Assembly: GCA_903927685.1 (NCBI GenBank)
Contig: CAIYOB010000112.1
Span: forward strand, 1-5,759
DNA: 5,759 bases
Source: an uncultured Planctomycetaceae bacterium
Lineage (GTDB): Bacteria; Planctomycetota; Planctomycetia; Pirellulales; Pirellulaceae
Direction of reading: 5' to 3'
Shown: positions 1 to 5,759 of the stretch, one piece after another
Layout: each line of letters begins with the position of its first letter
Position numbering within the stretch: position 1 is the first letter of the stretch
The notes under the pieces: model-generated
Told to the model about the DNA's origin: nothing
What the model saw: the letters and a program-made list of their open reading frames with translations, nothing else
Database searches by the model: none
Made by a program: the position numbers and the translations under genes

Positions 1-1
1 A

Positions 2-304
2 AACCTGATCGGCAACGCGCTCAAGTTCTGCAGGCTGGAGACGCCGTGCGTGCATGTCTCGGCCGCGCGCGTGGAAGCGGGGTGGGAGTTCGCCGTCCGC
101 GACAATGGAATCGGCATCGAGAACGCCAACCTGGACAAGATCTTCAAGCCCTTTCAGCGGCTGCACTCGCAGGAGGTGTTTCCGGGAACCGGGCTCGGCC
201 TGACGATCTGCCGGACGATCGTGGAACGGCATGGTGGCCGCATCTGGGTGGAATCGGAGAAAGGACGCGGTAGCGTGTTCCGCTTCCTGCTGCCAGCGGG
301 CTGA
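2..304 (+). CDS. Sensor histidine kinase, C-terminal ATPase domain (partial at left edge)
   Basis: This is the C-terminal 100 residues of a two-component sensor histidine kinase; the start lies left of the window. The reading frame is open from base 2 to the TGA at 302-304. It contains the HATPase_c (Bergerat fold) ATP-binding elements in order: N box NLIGNALKF at residues 1-9 (N5 is the expected Mg-coordinating Asn), G1 box DNGIGI at 34-39, F box FKPF at 48-51 and G2 box GTGLGL at 62-67. The tail (HGGRIWVES, then a short FRFLLP strand) is a normal ending, so the 3' end looks intact. The FQRLH...PGTGLGL segment resembles kinases of the phytochrome/PAS-linked type, but the sensor and dimerisation (His-box) regions are not visible, so the signal is unknown. 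The domain would bind ATP and phosphorylate a His in the missing DHp domain. An internal GTG at base 50 is not a real start, because the essential N box lies upstream of it. No response regulator is visible next to it. Confidence 0.95.
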   Translation, partial: NLIGNALKFCRLETPCVHVSAARVEAGWEFAVRDNGIGIENANLDKIFKPFQRLHSQEVFPGTGLGLTICRTIVERHGGRIWVESEKGRGSVFRFLLPAG

Positions 305-505
305 TGCGGACGGACGGCGACGCAGGCCTTCGACGTTGGGCAGTTTCCGGCCGTGACGAGCCCCTTCGAATCTGCTGACATTGGCTTTCGCACGTACGAC
401 ATCGTGCACATCGCGTCGGCGCGAGCTTTGGGTTGCTCGCGCTTTCTGACTTTCGACGCCCAGGCGCGAATGCTCGCGCAACTGGTCGGGTTGCAGACGG
501 ACTGA
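305..505 (+). pseudogene. Remnant of a PIN-domain (VapC-like) toxin, C-terminal part
   Basis: An open stretch ending at TGA 503-505 encodes a recognisable PIN-domain C-terminus from about base 377. The key part is RTYDIVHIASARALG (389-433), followed by FLTFDAQ (443-463) and LVGL near the end. In VapC-family RNases the Asp of the 'YDxxHxASA' helix (codon 398-400) and the Asp of 'TFD' (codon 455-457) belong to the acidic metal-binding site. A complete VapC is about 130-140 residues and begins with a 'DTS/DTN' strand; here only about 43 residues match. The preceding 24 codons are not recognisable as PIN sequence. No start codon is placed to produce a domain, and no antitoxin gene precedes it. 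It begins directly after the kinase stop and happens to be in the same frame. I infer a decayed toxin gene truncated at its 5' end. A short expressed protein is possible but unlikely. Confidence 0.7.
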
Positions 506-627
506 CCGGTGCGGAGCCGATACGAGTACGCCTGACCGCTGGGACGGACGGGGACTCCTTTCCGCAGCGTCTTGCCCAGTCGTCATGATCCCGCAGCCCT
601 GGCCGCTTGGCGGACCAGAGCGCGGAA
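506..627. other. Convergent intergenic spacer
   Basis: This spacer separates the plus-strand kinase/PIN remnant from the 3' end of the minus-strand operon. I find no gene in it. A 4-bp hairpin (CCGC-TTG-GCGG, 603-613) and a weak 5-bp inverted pair (537-541 with 565-569) are present. Neither is followed by a U-rich tract in either direction, so no intrinsic terminator is supported. Confidence 0.5.
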
Positions 628-3171
628 TCAGAACCGCAGCCGCCGCAGGGCGACGTCGGGGATGAACAGCAGGAGAGCGGCCAGCAGGAGCCAGGGCCAC
701 AGCGGGGCGACGCGCTGGACCGTCCGGCCGTCGGGCGCGAAGACCGCGGCCGGTTCGGGGCGGAAGGCGCCGCCGGTCGTCTCGGCCACGCGGCGCAGCG
801 TGTCTTCGTCGACCGCTTGCAGGCGGAGTTCATCGGGATAGTCGAGGAATACGGTCCGCGTGGCCGACAGCGGGGCCGCATGGCCGGCCGAGCCGGTCAC
901 GCGGACTTCGTATTCGACAGGCGGCAGCGACGGGGCAGGGAAGCTGGCCGCGTACCGCCCGGGGGCGACGGCTTCGAGCGGCTGCGTCTGGGGTTCGCCG
1001 CCGGCGGCGGCGACGCTGGCCGTCAGGGAGGCCGCGGCGGCGTAGCGGCCGTCGGCCGGCGCCACGTCGGCGGTGACGACGATCGTCCCGCCGCGAAATT
1101 CGGCGGACAGGGCCAGCGGATTGGGCTGCGGCGGCCGCGCGGCGTGGCGGACCAGGCGTTTCCAAAAGGCTCCGTAGCCGGGCCACGACCGCCAACGCTC
1201 TGTCCACGAGCCCTTGCTATCGGTGGTCAGGGCCACCGTCACCCCCGCGCCGTGCCGGCCCCAGCACAGCAGCGGATCGCCCGCCGCCGCAAACAACAAC
1301 GGCTCGGCATCCGGCTTGGGATTCGTCCTGGCGTAACCCAGCAACGGCGGTGCCGATGCGATGTCCAGGCCGGGCAGGGTCCGCAAAGCGAACGGACGGA
1401 ATTCGCGCGCGGCTTGGTCCGCAGCGGCCTGCCTGGTTTCCTGCACCAGGATCCGCGGGACGTCAGTCGGGTCGTCGCAGTGCTGATGCCGACCTCCGGC
1501 GATCGCCGCCATTTCCTGCAGCAGGTCCTGCTCCGCGCCCTTGCTGATCGAGACGGTCGACAGCGTGATCCGGCTGGCCGCCATCCGCCGGGCGAGCTCG
1601 CGATAGTCGCCCGGGGCCGGAACGCCGTCGGTCAACAGGATCACGTGCCGCCGGTCGGCGGCGGTCTGCTCCAGGGCCAGCACAGCCCGCACGACGCTGG
1701 GGTACATGTTGGTTTGGCCCGAGGGCCTGAGCGTTTCGATGCGTTTCAGCAGATCTGCCTTGTCGGCTGCCGGAGCAAGAGCCGCGATCCACTCGGCGTC
1801 GTCCGAAAAGGCGAGCACACCGGCCTTGTCGTGCGGCTCCAGGACTTGCACCGATTGCTTGGCCGCCTCCTTGGCCAGATCCAAGCGGCGGTCTTCCTCC
1901 ATCGATTGGGAACGGTCGATGACCAGGACCATCGCCAGCACGCTCTGTTCCGCTTCTTCCAGCGCCGCCGCCGCCGTGACCGGCAGAAGTCGTTCCAGCG
2001 GCGTGTCGCGAAACGCGGCCTCGCCGAACACACGGTCGTCGCCTAGGGCGATCACGCCTCCGCCGTGGACCCGAACGTAGGCGTCGATCGCCCGCAGCTG
2101 GTCCGCGTTCAAGTCGCTCGAGGCCACCGCAGAGAGAATGAGCAGGTCAAAGCCGTTCAGCGCCGCTACGTCGGACGCCAGTTCGGCGGGCGGCTGGACG
2201 GTGACGTCGAACCCCTGCCCAGCCAGGACAGCGCGGAATTCGCCCGGAGTCGCCCCGGCCGCTTCGGCCAGCAGGATGCGCAGCCGCCGGCCGGCAACGA
2301 CGCTGGCGCGGCGCTCGTTATTCTCCGCGAGCGTGTCTTGCGTCGCCACAATGCGCGCCGTAAAGGTCGCGGCAGGTGCGGTCGGGCCGGCGACACGCCC
2401 GCCGAGCGGCGTCTGCAAGCCGAAGCGATTCTCGCCCGGACGCAGCGCGACGGTGGAGCGAGCGGCCAGTTCGCCGTCGCGGTACAACTCCAGCGTGCCG
2501 ATGGTGGTCACATTCGATTGGATCAAGACGTCCCAGGAAACCTCGGTGTCCGGAGCGACTTCGGCCGGCGCATGCAAATCCACAACGCAGACTTCGGGAC
2601 TGGCAAACGCCGGCAAGGGAACCACCGAGACGGGCACGCCGGCGCCGAGTGCGGCCCGGGCCAGATCACCGCGGGTCTGGTTCCCGTCGGTCAGCAGGAC
2701 GACCTGGGGAACGTACTCCGCGGGGATGGTGGCGGCCGCCACCTGCAAGGCCGCCGCGGGATCGCTGGCCCGGGCGTCCAGCTTGTCGCCGTCGGCTGGC
2801 GGCTCGGCGGTCACGGCGCCGGGCTGGTCCGCAAACGCGAGGAACGCCGCTCGGTGCCCGCCTTGATGCGGCAGGGCCGCCTGCAGGAACTGGTCCGCCG
2901 CCTGCCGGCCCTGGCCAGCCACGCTGAGGCTGACATCGCTCGCGAACACCACAAACCGCTGCGAGCTGGAACCACGCCAAGCGAGTCCGGCATAGGCCGC
3001 GACCGCCAGCGTCAGAATCAACAGTCGGCAGGCCGCGCTGGCGGCGCGGCGGCGCGGCGCGGCGGAGGTCCGACTGCGGATGGCGAAGTACACGACGACC
3101 GGCGCGATCGCCAGCCAACAGATCAGCCGCAGCGGATGCTCGAATTCAAAGGCAGCCAACAGAGGAACCAT
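628..3171 (-). CDS. Double-vWA membrane protein with internal glutamine-amidotransferase-like domain
   Basis: This is an 847-residue membrane protein, last gene of the Bat-like operon. In order it shows: two N-terminal membrane helices (about 14-31 and 48-65); a first vWA domain (about 72-187) with MIDAS motif DVSLS at 79-83 and TDG at 161-163; a beta-rich linker; a Rossmann-like class I glutamine-amidotransferase fold (about 297-397) without an evident catalytic Cys-His pair; a second vWA domain (about 412-557) with MIDAS DRSQS at 419-423, Thr at 487 and TDG at 514-516; a region typical of such proteins containing GDPLLCWGRHGAG; a further beta-sandwich-like segment; and a C-terminal helix (about 823-837) before a basic tail. 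Both vWA domains appear able to bind a divalent metal. ATG at 3171-3169 is preferred: it gives the family-like MVPLL...FEFEHP beginning and lies one base after the upstream stop. A TTG at 3180 would add three residues and overlap the upstream gene. No clear Shine-Dalgarno is seen, so translation is probably coupled. Its partner and substrate are unknown. Confidence 0.9.
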   Translation of the reverse strand: MVPLLAAFEFEHPLRLICWLAIAPVVVYFAIRSRTSAAPRRRAASAACRLLILTLAVAAYAGLAWRGSSSQRFVVFASDVSLSVAGQGRQAADQFLQAALPHQGGHRAAFLAFADQPGAVTAEPPADGDKLDARASDPAAALQVAAATIPAEYVPQVVLLTDGNQTRGDLARAALGAGVPVSVVPLPAFASPEVCVVDLHAPAEVAPDTEVSWDVLIQSNVTTIGTLELYRDGELAARSTVALRPGENRFGLQTPLGGRVAGPTAPAATFTARIVATQDTLAENNERRASVVAGRRLRILLAEAAGATPGEFRAVLAGQGFDVTVQPPAELASDVAALNGFDLLILSAVASSDLNADQLRAIDAYVRVHGGGVIALGDDRVFGEAAFRDTPLERLLPVTAAAALEEAEQSVLAMVLVIDRSQSMEEDRRLDLAKEAAKQSVQVLEPHDKAGVLAFSDDAEWIAALAPAADKADLLKRIETLRPSGQTNMYPSVVRAVLALEQTAADRRHVILLTDGVPAPGDYRELARRMAASRITLSTVSISKGAEQDLLQEMAAIAGGRHQHCDDPTDVPRILVQETRQAAADQAAREFRPFALRTLPGLDIASAPPLLGYARTNPKPDAEPLLFAAAGDPLLCWGRHGAGVTVALTTDSKGSWTERWRSWPGYGAFWKRLVRHAARPPQPNPLALSAEFRGGTIVVTADVAPADGRYAAAASLTASVAAAGGEPQTQPLEAVAPGRYAASFPAPSLPPVEYEVRVTGSAGHAAPLSATRTVFLDYPDELRLQAVDEDTLRRVAETTGGAFRPEPAAVFAPDGRTVQRVAPLWPWLLLAALLLFIPDVALRRLRF

Positions 3172-3180
3172 GCTACACAA
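3169..3180 (-). other. Stop-start junction (TAG-C-ATG) coupling two operon genes
   Basis: On the minus strand the TAG stop of the BatA-like gene (3175-3173) is followed by one base and then the ATG of the double-vWA gene (3171-3169). An alternative TTG in the same frame lies at 3180-3178, inside the upstream gene. The preceding bases contain no good Shine-Dalgarno. The arrangement favours ribosome re-initiation at the ATG and equimolar synthesis of the two membrane proteins (inference). Confidence 0.6.
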
Positions 3181-4891
3181 CCACTCGGCGATGAAACAAA
3201 CACCACTCGATGAACAACAGGGCGACGGCCAGACCGGCCAGCAGCATCCACAGCGGCTGCTCGCGAGTTGGCGCCGAAACCGGCAAGTCCCGCGAGGGCA
3301 CGTGCATCCCGGCGCGAAGTTCGCTCTCCTCGCGGCGCAGCAAGTTGCCCTGTTCCCGGGGCGATTCGTCGCCGAGGGGCGTCGCCGCCGACGGGGCGCC
3401 GCCGACCGCCAGCGTCACGCGATCTTCCGTCCCGCTGAGCCAGCGCACGGCTTGCTCGATCAGTCGGGGAAAATCCCTGCGCAAGGCCAAATCGCTCTTC
3501 TCTTTCCGCAAGTCCACGTGCAGGACCAGCACGGGATCGGCCCCGGCCCGAATCACCTGGCTGTACAAGGGGTCGCCCGAACTTGCCACAGCCAGCGTCT
3601 GGGACGGTTGTTTGAACTGCAACTTGACGGCTTGTTCGACCACCACATCCTCGAACCGCACGCCCGCCAACAGGGGCGAATCCCGCCGGACGGTCTTGAC
3701 GGCGGCCGCGCCTTCACCCACCGTACCCGCCAACTCCCACAGGTCGCACGCGCCTTGCGGCGTGACGACCAGCAGAGGGCAGGCCGGCAGGGTGGGAGGC
3801 ACGTTTCCGTCAAGCACGACGACTGACTTCGGCGGCAGCGTCGCCGGCAGTTGGGCCACGACCTGCAGGTCGATCCCCGAAAGCGGTTTCAGCGCGTCGC
3901 GCACCGCTTGCACATCCGGCGGCAGCGGCTCGGCACCGACCAGGAAGACGCTGGCGCGCTGGCGGCTGGTGACCGGGACGCGAGCCTGGTTGTCGGCGGC
4001 CAGATCATCGTCGCCGTTCAGTTGCACCGTCAGGACGCCGTCTCGGTTGACGGGCACGGCCAGCACGAGTTGGGCGACAGCGCCGGCGGCCGACTCCACC
4101 GTCGCGATCTGCGGCGGGGCGTCCGGGAGCGCAATCTTCGCGGTCGCCTTGGCCGGCGAATCCAGCGAGTTCGCGGTCTCCACCAAGACGAACTGCTGGG
4201 CCGGGTCCCGGGGGTTGGGACGCACGGCCAATCGCGTGAGGCCCAGGTTCCGGCCGCCTGCGCCCAGCCGTTTCAGAACCACCAGTTCGTCCCCGGCGAT
4301 GGCTTCGGCCTGCGGAAAACAACCATCGGTCAAGACGAGGATGCGGGGATTCGGCTGGCCCGCGAGCATTCGCCGAGCCAGCGCGACCGCTTCCGGCACA
4401 CAGGTGCCGCCCAGGGTCGGCACAATCGCATCGATCGCGGTCTGCAGGACGCGCAATTCATCCGTCGGACGGCACTCGATCCGGATGTCGCTGCCGGCAC
4501 TCAGAATGGCCATTCGTTCGCCCGGTTGCAATCCCTGCACGACCCGCTTGGCTTCCGCCCGGGCGGCCGCCAACCGCGACGGATTCACGTCGGTCGCCGA
4601 CATGCTGGCCGACGCATCGAGGATCACCACCAGCGTGCGGCGTCCGGCCAGGGTCGCTGTCCAATACGGTTCGGCCAGTGCCCCGACCAGCAGCAAGAGA
4701 ATGGCGATCTGCGCGGCCAGAGACAGCCAGAACCGCAGCCGGAACCAGGCGGGCCGCCGAGCCAGGGCGCGTTCCCACAGCCAGTACGTCGCGACCTCGT
4801 GCCGGCCCCGGGTAAAATGCCAGAGATACAGGAGCCCGATCACGGCGGCCAGACCGGCCCAGCACCACGCTCCTGGATGAAAGAAACCCAT
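3173..4891 (-). CDS. BatA-like membrane protein with vWA domain
   Basis: This 572-residue protein has the BatA (aerotolerance regulator N-terminal) layout. The N-terminus MGFFHPGAW leads into a first membrane helix (about 8-26). A basic linker and a second helix (about 55-73) follow, then a vWA domain starting near residue 85. The MIDAS is complete: DASAS at 92-96, Thr at 163 (GGT) and TDG at 188-190. Beyond it come a beta-rich segment (about 215-305), a degenerate amidotransferase-like module (about 311-395, including VVVLDGNVPPTLP), and a conserved-type block with SPLLAGV (405-411) and DFPRLIEQAVRWLSG (473-487). A C-terminal helix (about 547-564) ends in a short basic tail. The vWA domain would bind a divalent metal and a protein partner. 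The ATG start fits the family N-terminus; a purine-rich GGGAAG (4902-4897) lies five bases upstream as a modest ribosome-binding site. It sits 21 bases after the DUF58 stop. Bat proteins are linked to stress tolerance in Bacteroidetes and spirochetes, but that role is not shown here, so no symbol is assigned. Confidence 0.92.
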   Translation of the reverse strand: MGFFHPGAWCWAGLAAVIGLLYLWHFTRGRHEVATYWLWERALARRPAWFRLRFWLSLAAQIAILLLLVGALAEPYWTATLAGRRTLVVILDASASMSATDVNPSRLAAARAEAKRVVQGLQPGERMAILSAGSDIRIECRPTDELRVLQTAIDAIVPTLGGTCVPEAVALARRMLAGQPNPRILVLTDGCFPQAEAIAGDELVVLKRLGAGGRNLGLTRLAVRPNPRDPAQQFVLVETANSLDSPAKATAKIALPDAPPQIATVESAAGAVAQLVLAVPVNRDGVLTVQLNGDDDLAADNQARVPVTSRQRASVFLVGAEPLPPDVQAVRDALKPLSGIDLQVVAQLPATLPPKSVVVLDGNVPPTLPACPLLVVTPQGACDLWELAGTVGEGAAAVKTVRRDSPLLAGVRFEDVVVEQAVKLQFKQPSQTLAVASSGDPLYSQVIRAGADPVLVLHVDLRKEKSDLALRRDFPRLIEQAVRWLSGTEDRVTLAVGGAPSAATPLGDESPREQGNLLRREESELRAGMHVPSRDLPVSAPTREQPLWMLLAGLAVALLFIEWCLFHRRVVV

Positions 4892-4912
4892 GTCAGCTTC
4901 CCGTTTCCTCGG

Positions 4913-5759
4913 TCACGTCGCGTACATGCGACTGGTCGCCGTCCGGATCACACGCAGCACGGACTCGTGCACCGGCGTGCCCGTCGTGGTCTGCAGGATG
5001 CCGATCGAGCGTCGAGCGCAGTAGCCGCGGCACGCCGCGCTGAACTCCTGGAACACGCGGCGGTAATTCACCACATCGATGTCCTCCAAGTAGGTGCGGC
5101 GCGAGCGGCCGGTGGCGACGTCGACCAGCAGTACACCCCCGGACCAGGACGGATCGATCTCGGACTCGTCGACCACTTGCAGCAAGTACGGCGGAAACCC
5201 CCGTTTGGCCAGGAGGTCGATCGCCGGTTCGAAGCCGGCCGGGTCGAACAAGTCGCTGAGCACGACGGTCGTGCCGCGCTGCGGACGCTGCTGGACGAAC
5301 GCCTGGACGGCGGACTGGAGCCGGGCCGGTACGTCGACCGGCCGCAGGCTGTCCAGGAATTGGTACAGCCGATGGGCCTGCTGGCGGCCGCGAACGGGCG
5401 GCAACTCGGCCACGATCCGATCGGCCACGGCGACGATCCCCACGCGATCCAGATTCGCCAACGCCAGGTAGCCCAGCGTGCCGGCCAGTTGCCGGACGAC
5501 GTCGAACTTGGGCGGAGCGCCCAGCCGCATCCCCGGCGAGCAATCGACCAACAGGTAGACCACGCGATCCTCGCTGCCGCGGTACTGGCGAGTCAGCAGC
5601 TCGTCGTGCCGGGCGCAAATCTGCCAGTCGATATGGCGAAAATCGTCGCCGCAGGCATAGTCCGAATGCCCCACGAACTCGCTGCCGCCCGCCCACCGCC
5701 GATCCAGACGCCGGCCCAGGAACCGGCTGCCCCAGCTGCGCCGGGCTGCCTGATCCAGA
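4913..5759 (-). CDS. DUF58 family protein (vWA-like), 5' end beyond window
   Basis: The frame is open from the right edge (base 5758) to the TGA at 4915-4913, giving 281 visible residues; the true start is outside the window. The GTG at 5674 is not the start, because DUF58-like sequence continues upstream of it (SRFLGRRLDRRWAGGSEFVG, residues 11-30). The DUF58 signature follows: YACGDDFRHIDW at 34-45, then AR and LLTRQYRGSEDR leading into a vWA-like fold with VVYLLVDCSPGM around 67-77 and TVVLSDLFDPAGFE around 164-177. The metal-site motif reads DCSPG (72-76) where related proteins usually have DxSxS, so the last coordinating Ser is replaced by Gly. No membrane helix is seen in the visible part, consistent with a cytoplasmic protein. 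DUF58 genes usually sit beside a MoxR AAA+ ATPase gene, expected just beyond 5759. Role inferred: adaptor between that ATPase and the two membrane vWA proteins downstream. The stretch 4893-5696 in another frame on this strand is an artefact of high GC. Confidence 0.93.
   Translation of the reverse strand, partial: LDQAARRSWGSRFLGRRLDRRWAGGSEFVGHSDYACGDDFRHIDWQICARHDELLTRQYRGSEDRVVYLLVDCSPGMRLGAPPKFDVVRQLAGTLGYLALANLDRVGIVAVADRIVAELPPVRGRQQAHRLYQFLDSLRPVDVPARLQSAVQAFVQQRPQRGTTVVLSDLFDPAGFEPAIDLLAKRGFPPYLLQVVDESEIDPSWSGGVLLVDVATGRSRRTYLEDIDVVNYRRVFQEFSAACRGYCARRSIGILQTTTGTPVHESVLRVIRTATSRMYAT

Noticed and set aside
308..551. Ten-base direct repeat GGACGGACGG at 308-317 and 542-551, flanking the PIN remnant
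   Set aside because: The repeat is short, internally repetitive and expected by chance in GC-rich DNA; no inverted ends or transposase support an element.
603..613. Small hairpin CCGC-TTG-GCGG just past the operon stop
   Set aside because: Only four base pairs and no U-rich tract follow on either strand, so it does not qualify as a terminator.
144..881. Minus-strand open frame (245 codons) extending past the end of the operon and under the kinase
   Set aside because: It overlaps the clear kinase ATP-binding domain and the end of the vWA gene, and is Arg/Ser/Pro-rich with no recognisable domain.
607..2046. Long open frame on the plus strand (479 codons) opposite the double-vWA gene
   Set aside because: It is Arg/Gly-rich with no recognisable domain, and lies antisense to a gene with clear vWA motifs. 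High G+C at third codon positions suppresses stops in this antisense frame.
2065..3213. Plus-strand open frame (382 codons) across the N-terminal half of the double-vWA gene
   Set aside because: Its composition is Arg/Gly/Gln-rich without domain signal, and it lies antisense to membrane helices and a vWA domain that are clearly coding.
3210..4880. Long open frame on the plus strand (556 codons) opposite the BatA-like gene
   Set aside because: It is Ser/Arg/Thr-rich, low-complexity composition with no motifs, and mirrors almost exactly the extent of the real minus-strand gene; a GC-driven shadow.
4893..5696. Minus-strand open frame (267 codons) overlapping the DUF58 gene in another frame
   Set aside because: Arg-rich and without motifs; the alternative frame contains the DUF58 signature and vWA-like strands, and stays open to the window edge.

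Overview
This is a high-GC bacterial window (roughly two thirds G+C by eye) whose gene content points to a planctomycete-like organism. The main evidence is a tightly packed minus-strand block encoding a DUF58 protein, a BatA-like vWA membrane protein, and a long membrane protein with two vWA domains around a glutamine-amidotransferase-like fold. That layout is familiar from Planctomycetota genomes (family knowledge, not searched here). Weak Shine-Dalgarno signals fit but do not prove this.

Layout: (1) Bases 2-304, plus strand: the last 100 residues of a sensor histidine kinase, cut by the left edge, with the N, G1, F and G2 ATP-binding boxes in order. (2) Bases 305-505, plus strand: an undescribed remnant of a VapC-like PIN-domain toxin. 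Only its C-terminal third is recognisable, and no start or antitoxin is visible. (3) Bases 506-627: a short convergent spacer with no convincing terminator or gene. (4) Bases 628-5759, minus strand: three genes transcribed right to left, with a 21-base gap and then a 1-base gap. They are DUF58 (5' end beyond the window), the BatA-like protein and the double-vWA protein.

The three minus-strand genes look like one operon. By analogy with MoxR/Bat systems, an AAA+ MoxR ATPase gene is expected just beyond base 5759. The two membrane proteins would display metal-binding vWA domains at the membrane. The DUF58 protein would be a cytoplasmic vWA-like partner of the ATPase. The biochemical role of these planctomycete Bat-like clusters is not established; stress tolerance, envelope functions or chaperone-like assembly are only analogies.

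The points most worth a second look are the altered metal site of the DUF58 protein, the paired degenerate amidotransferase-like modules in both membrane proteins, the stop-start junction that decides the start of the last gene, and the PIN remnant behind the kinase. I see no CRISPR array, insertion sequence, tRNA or rRNA.
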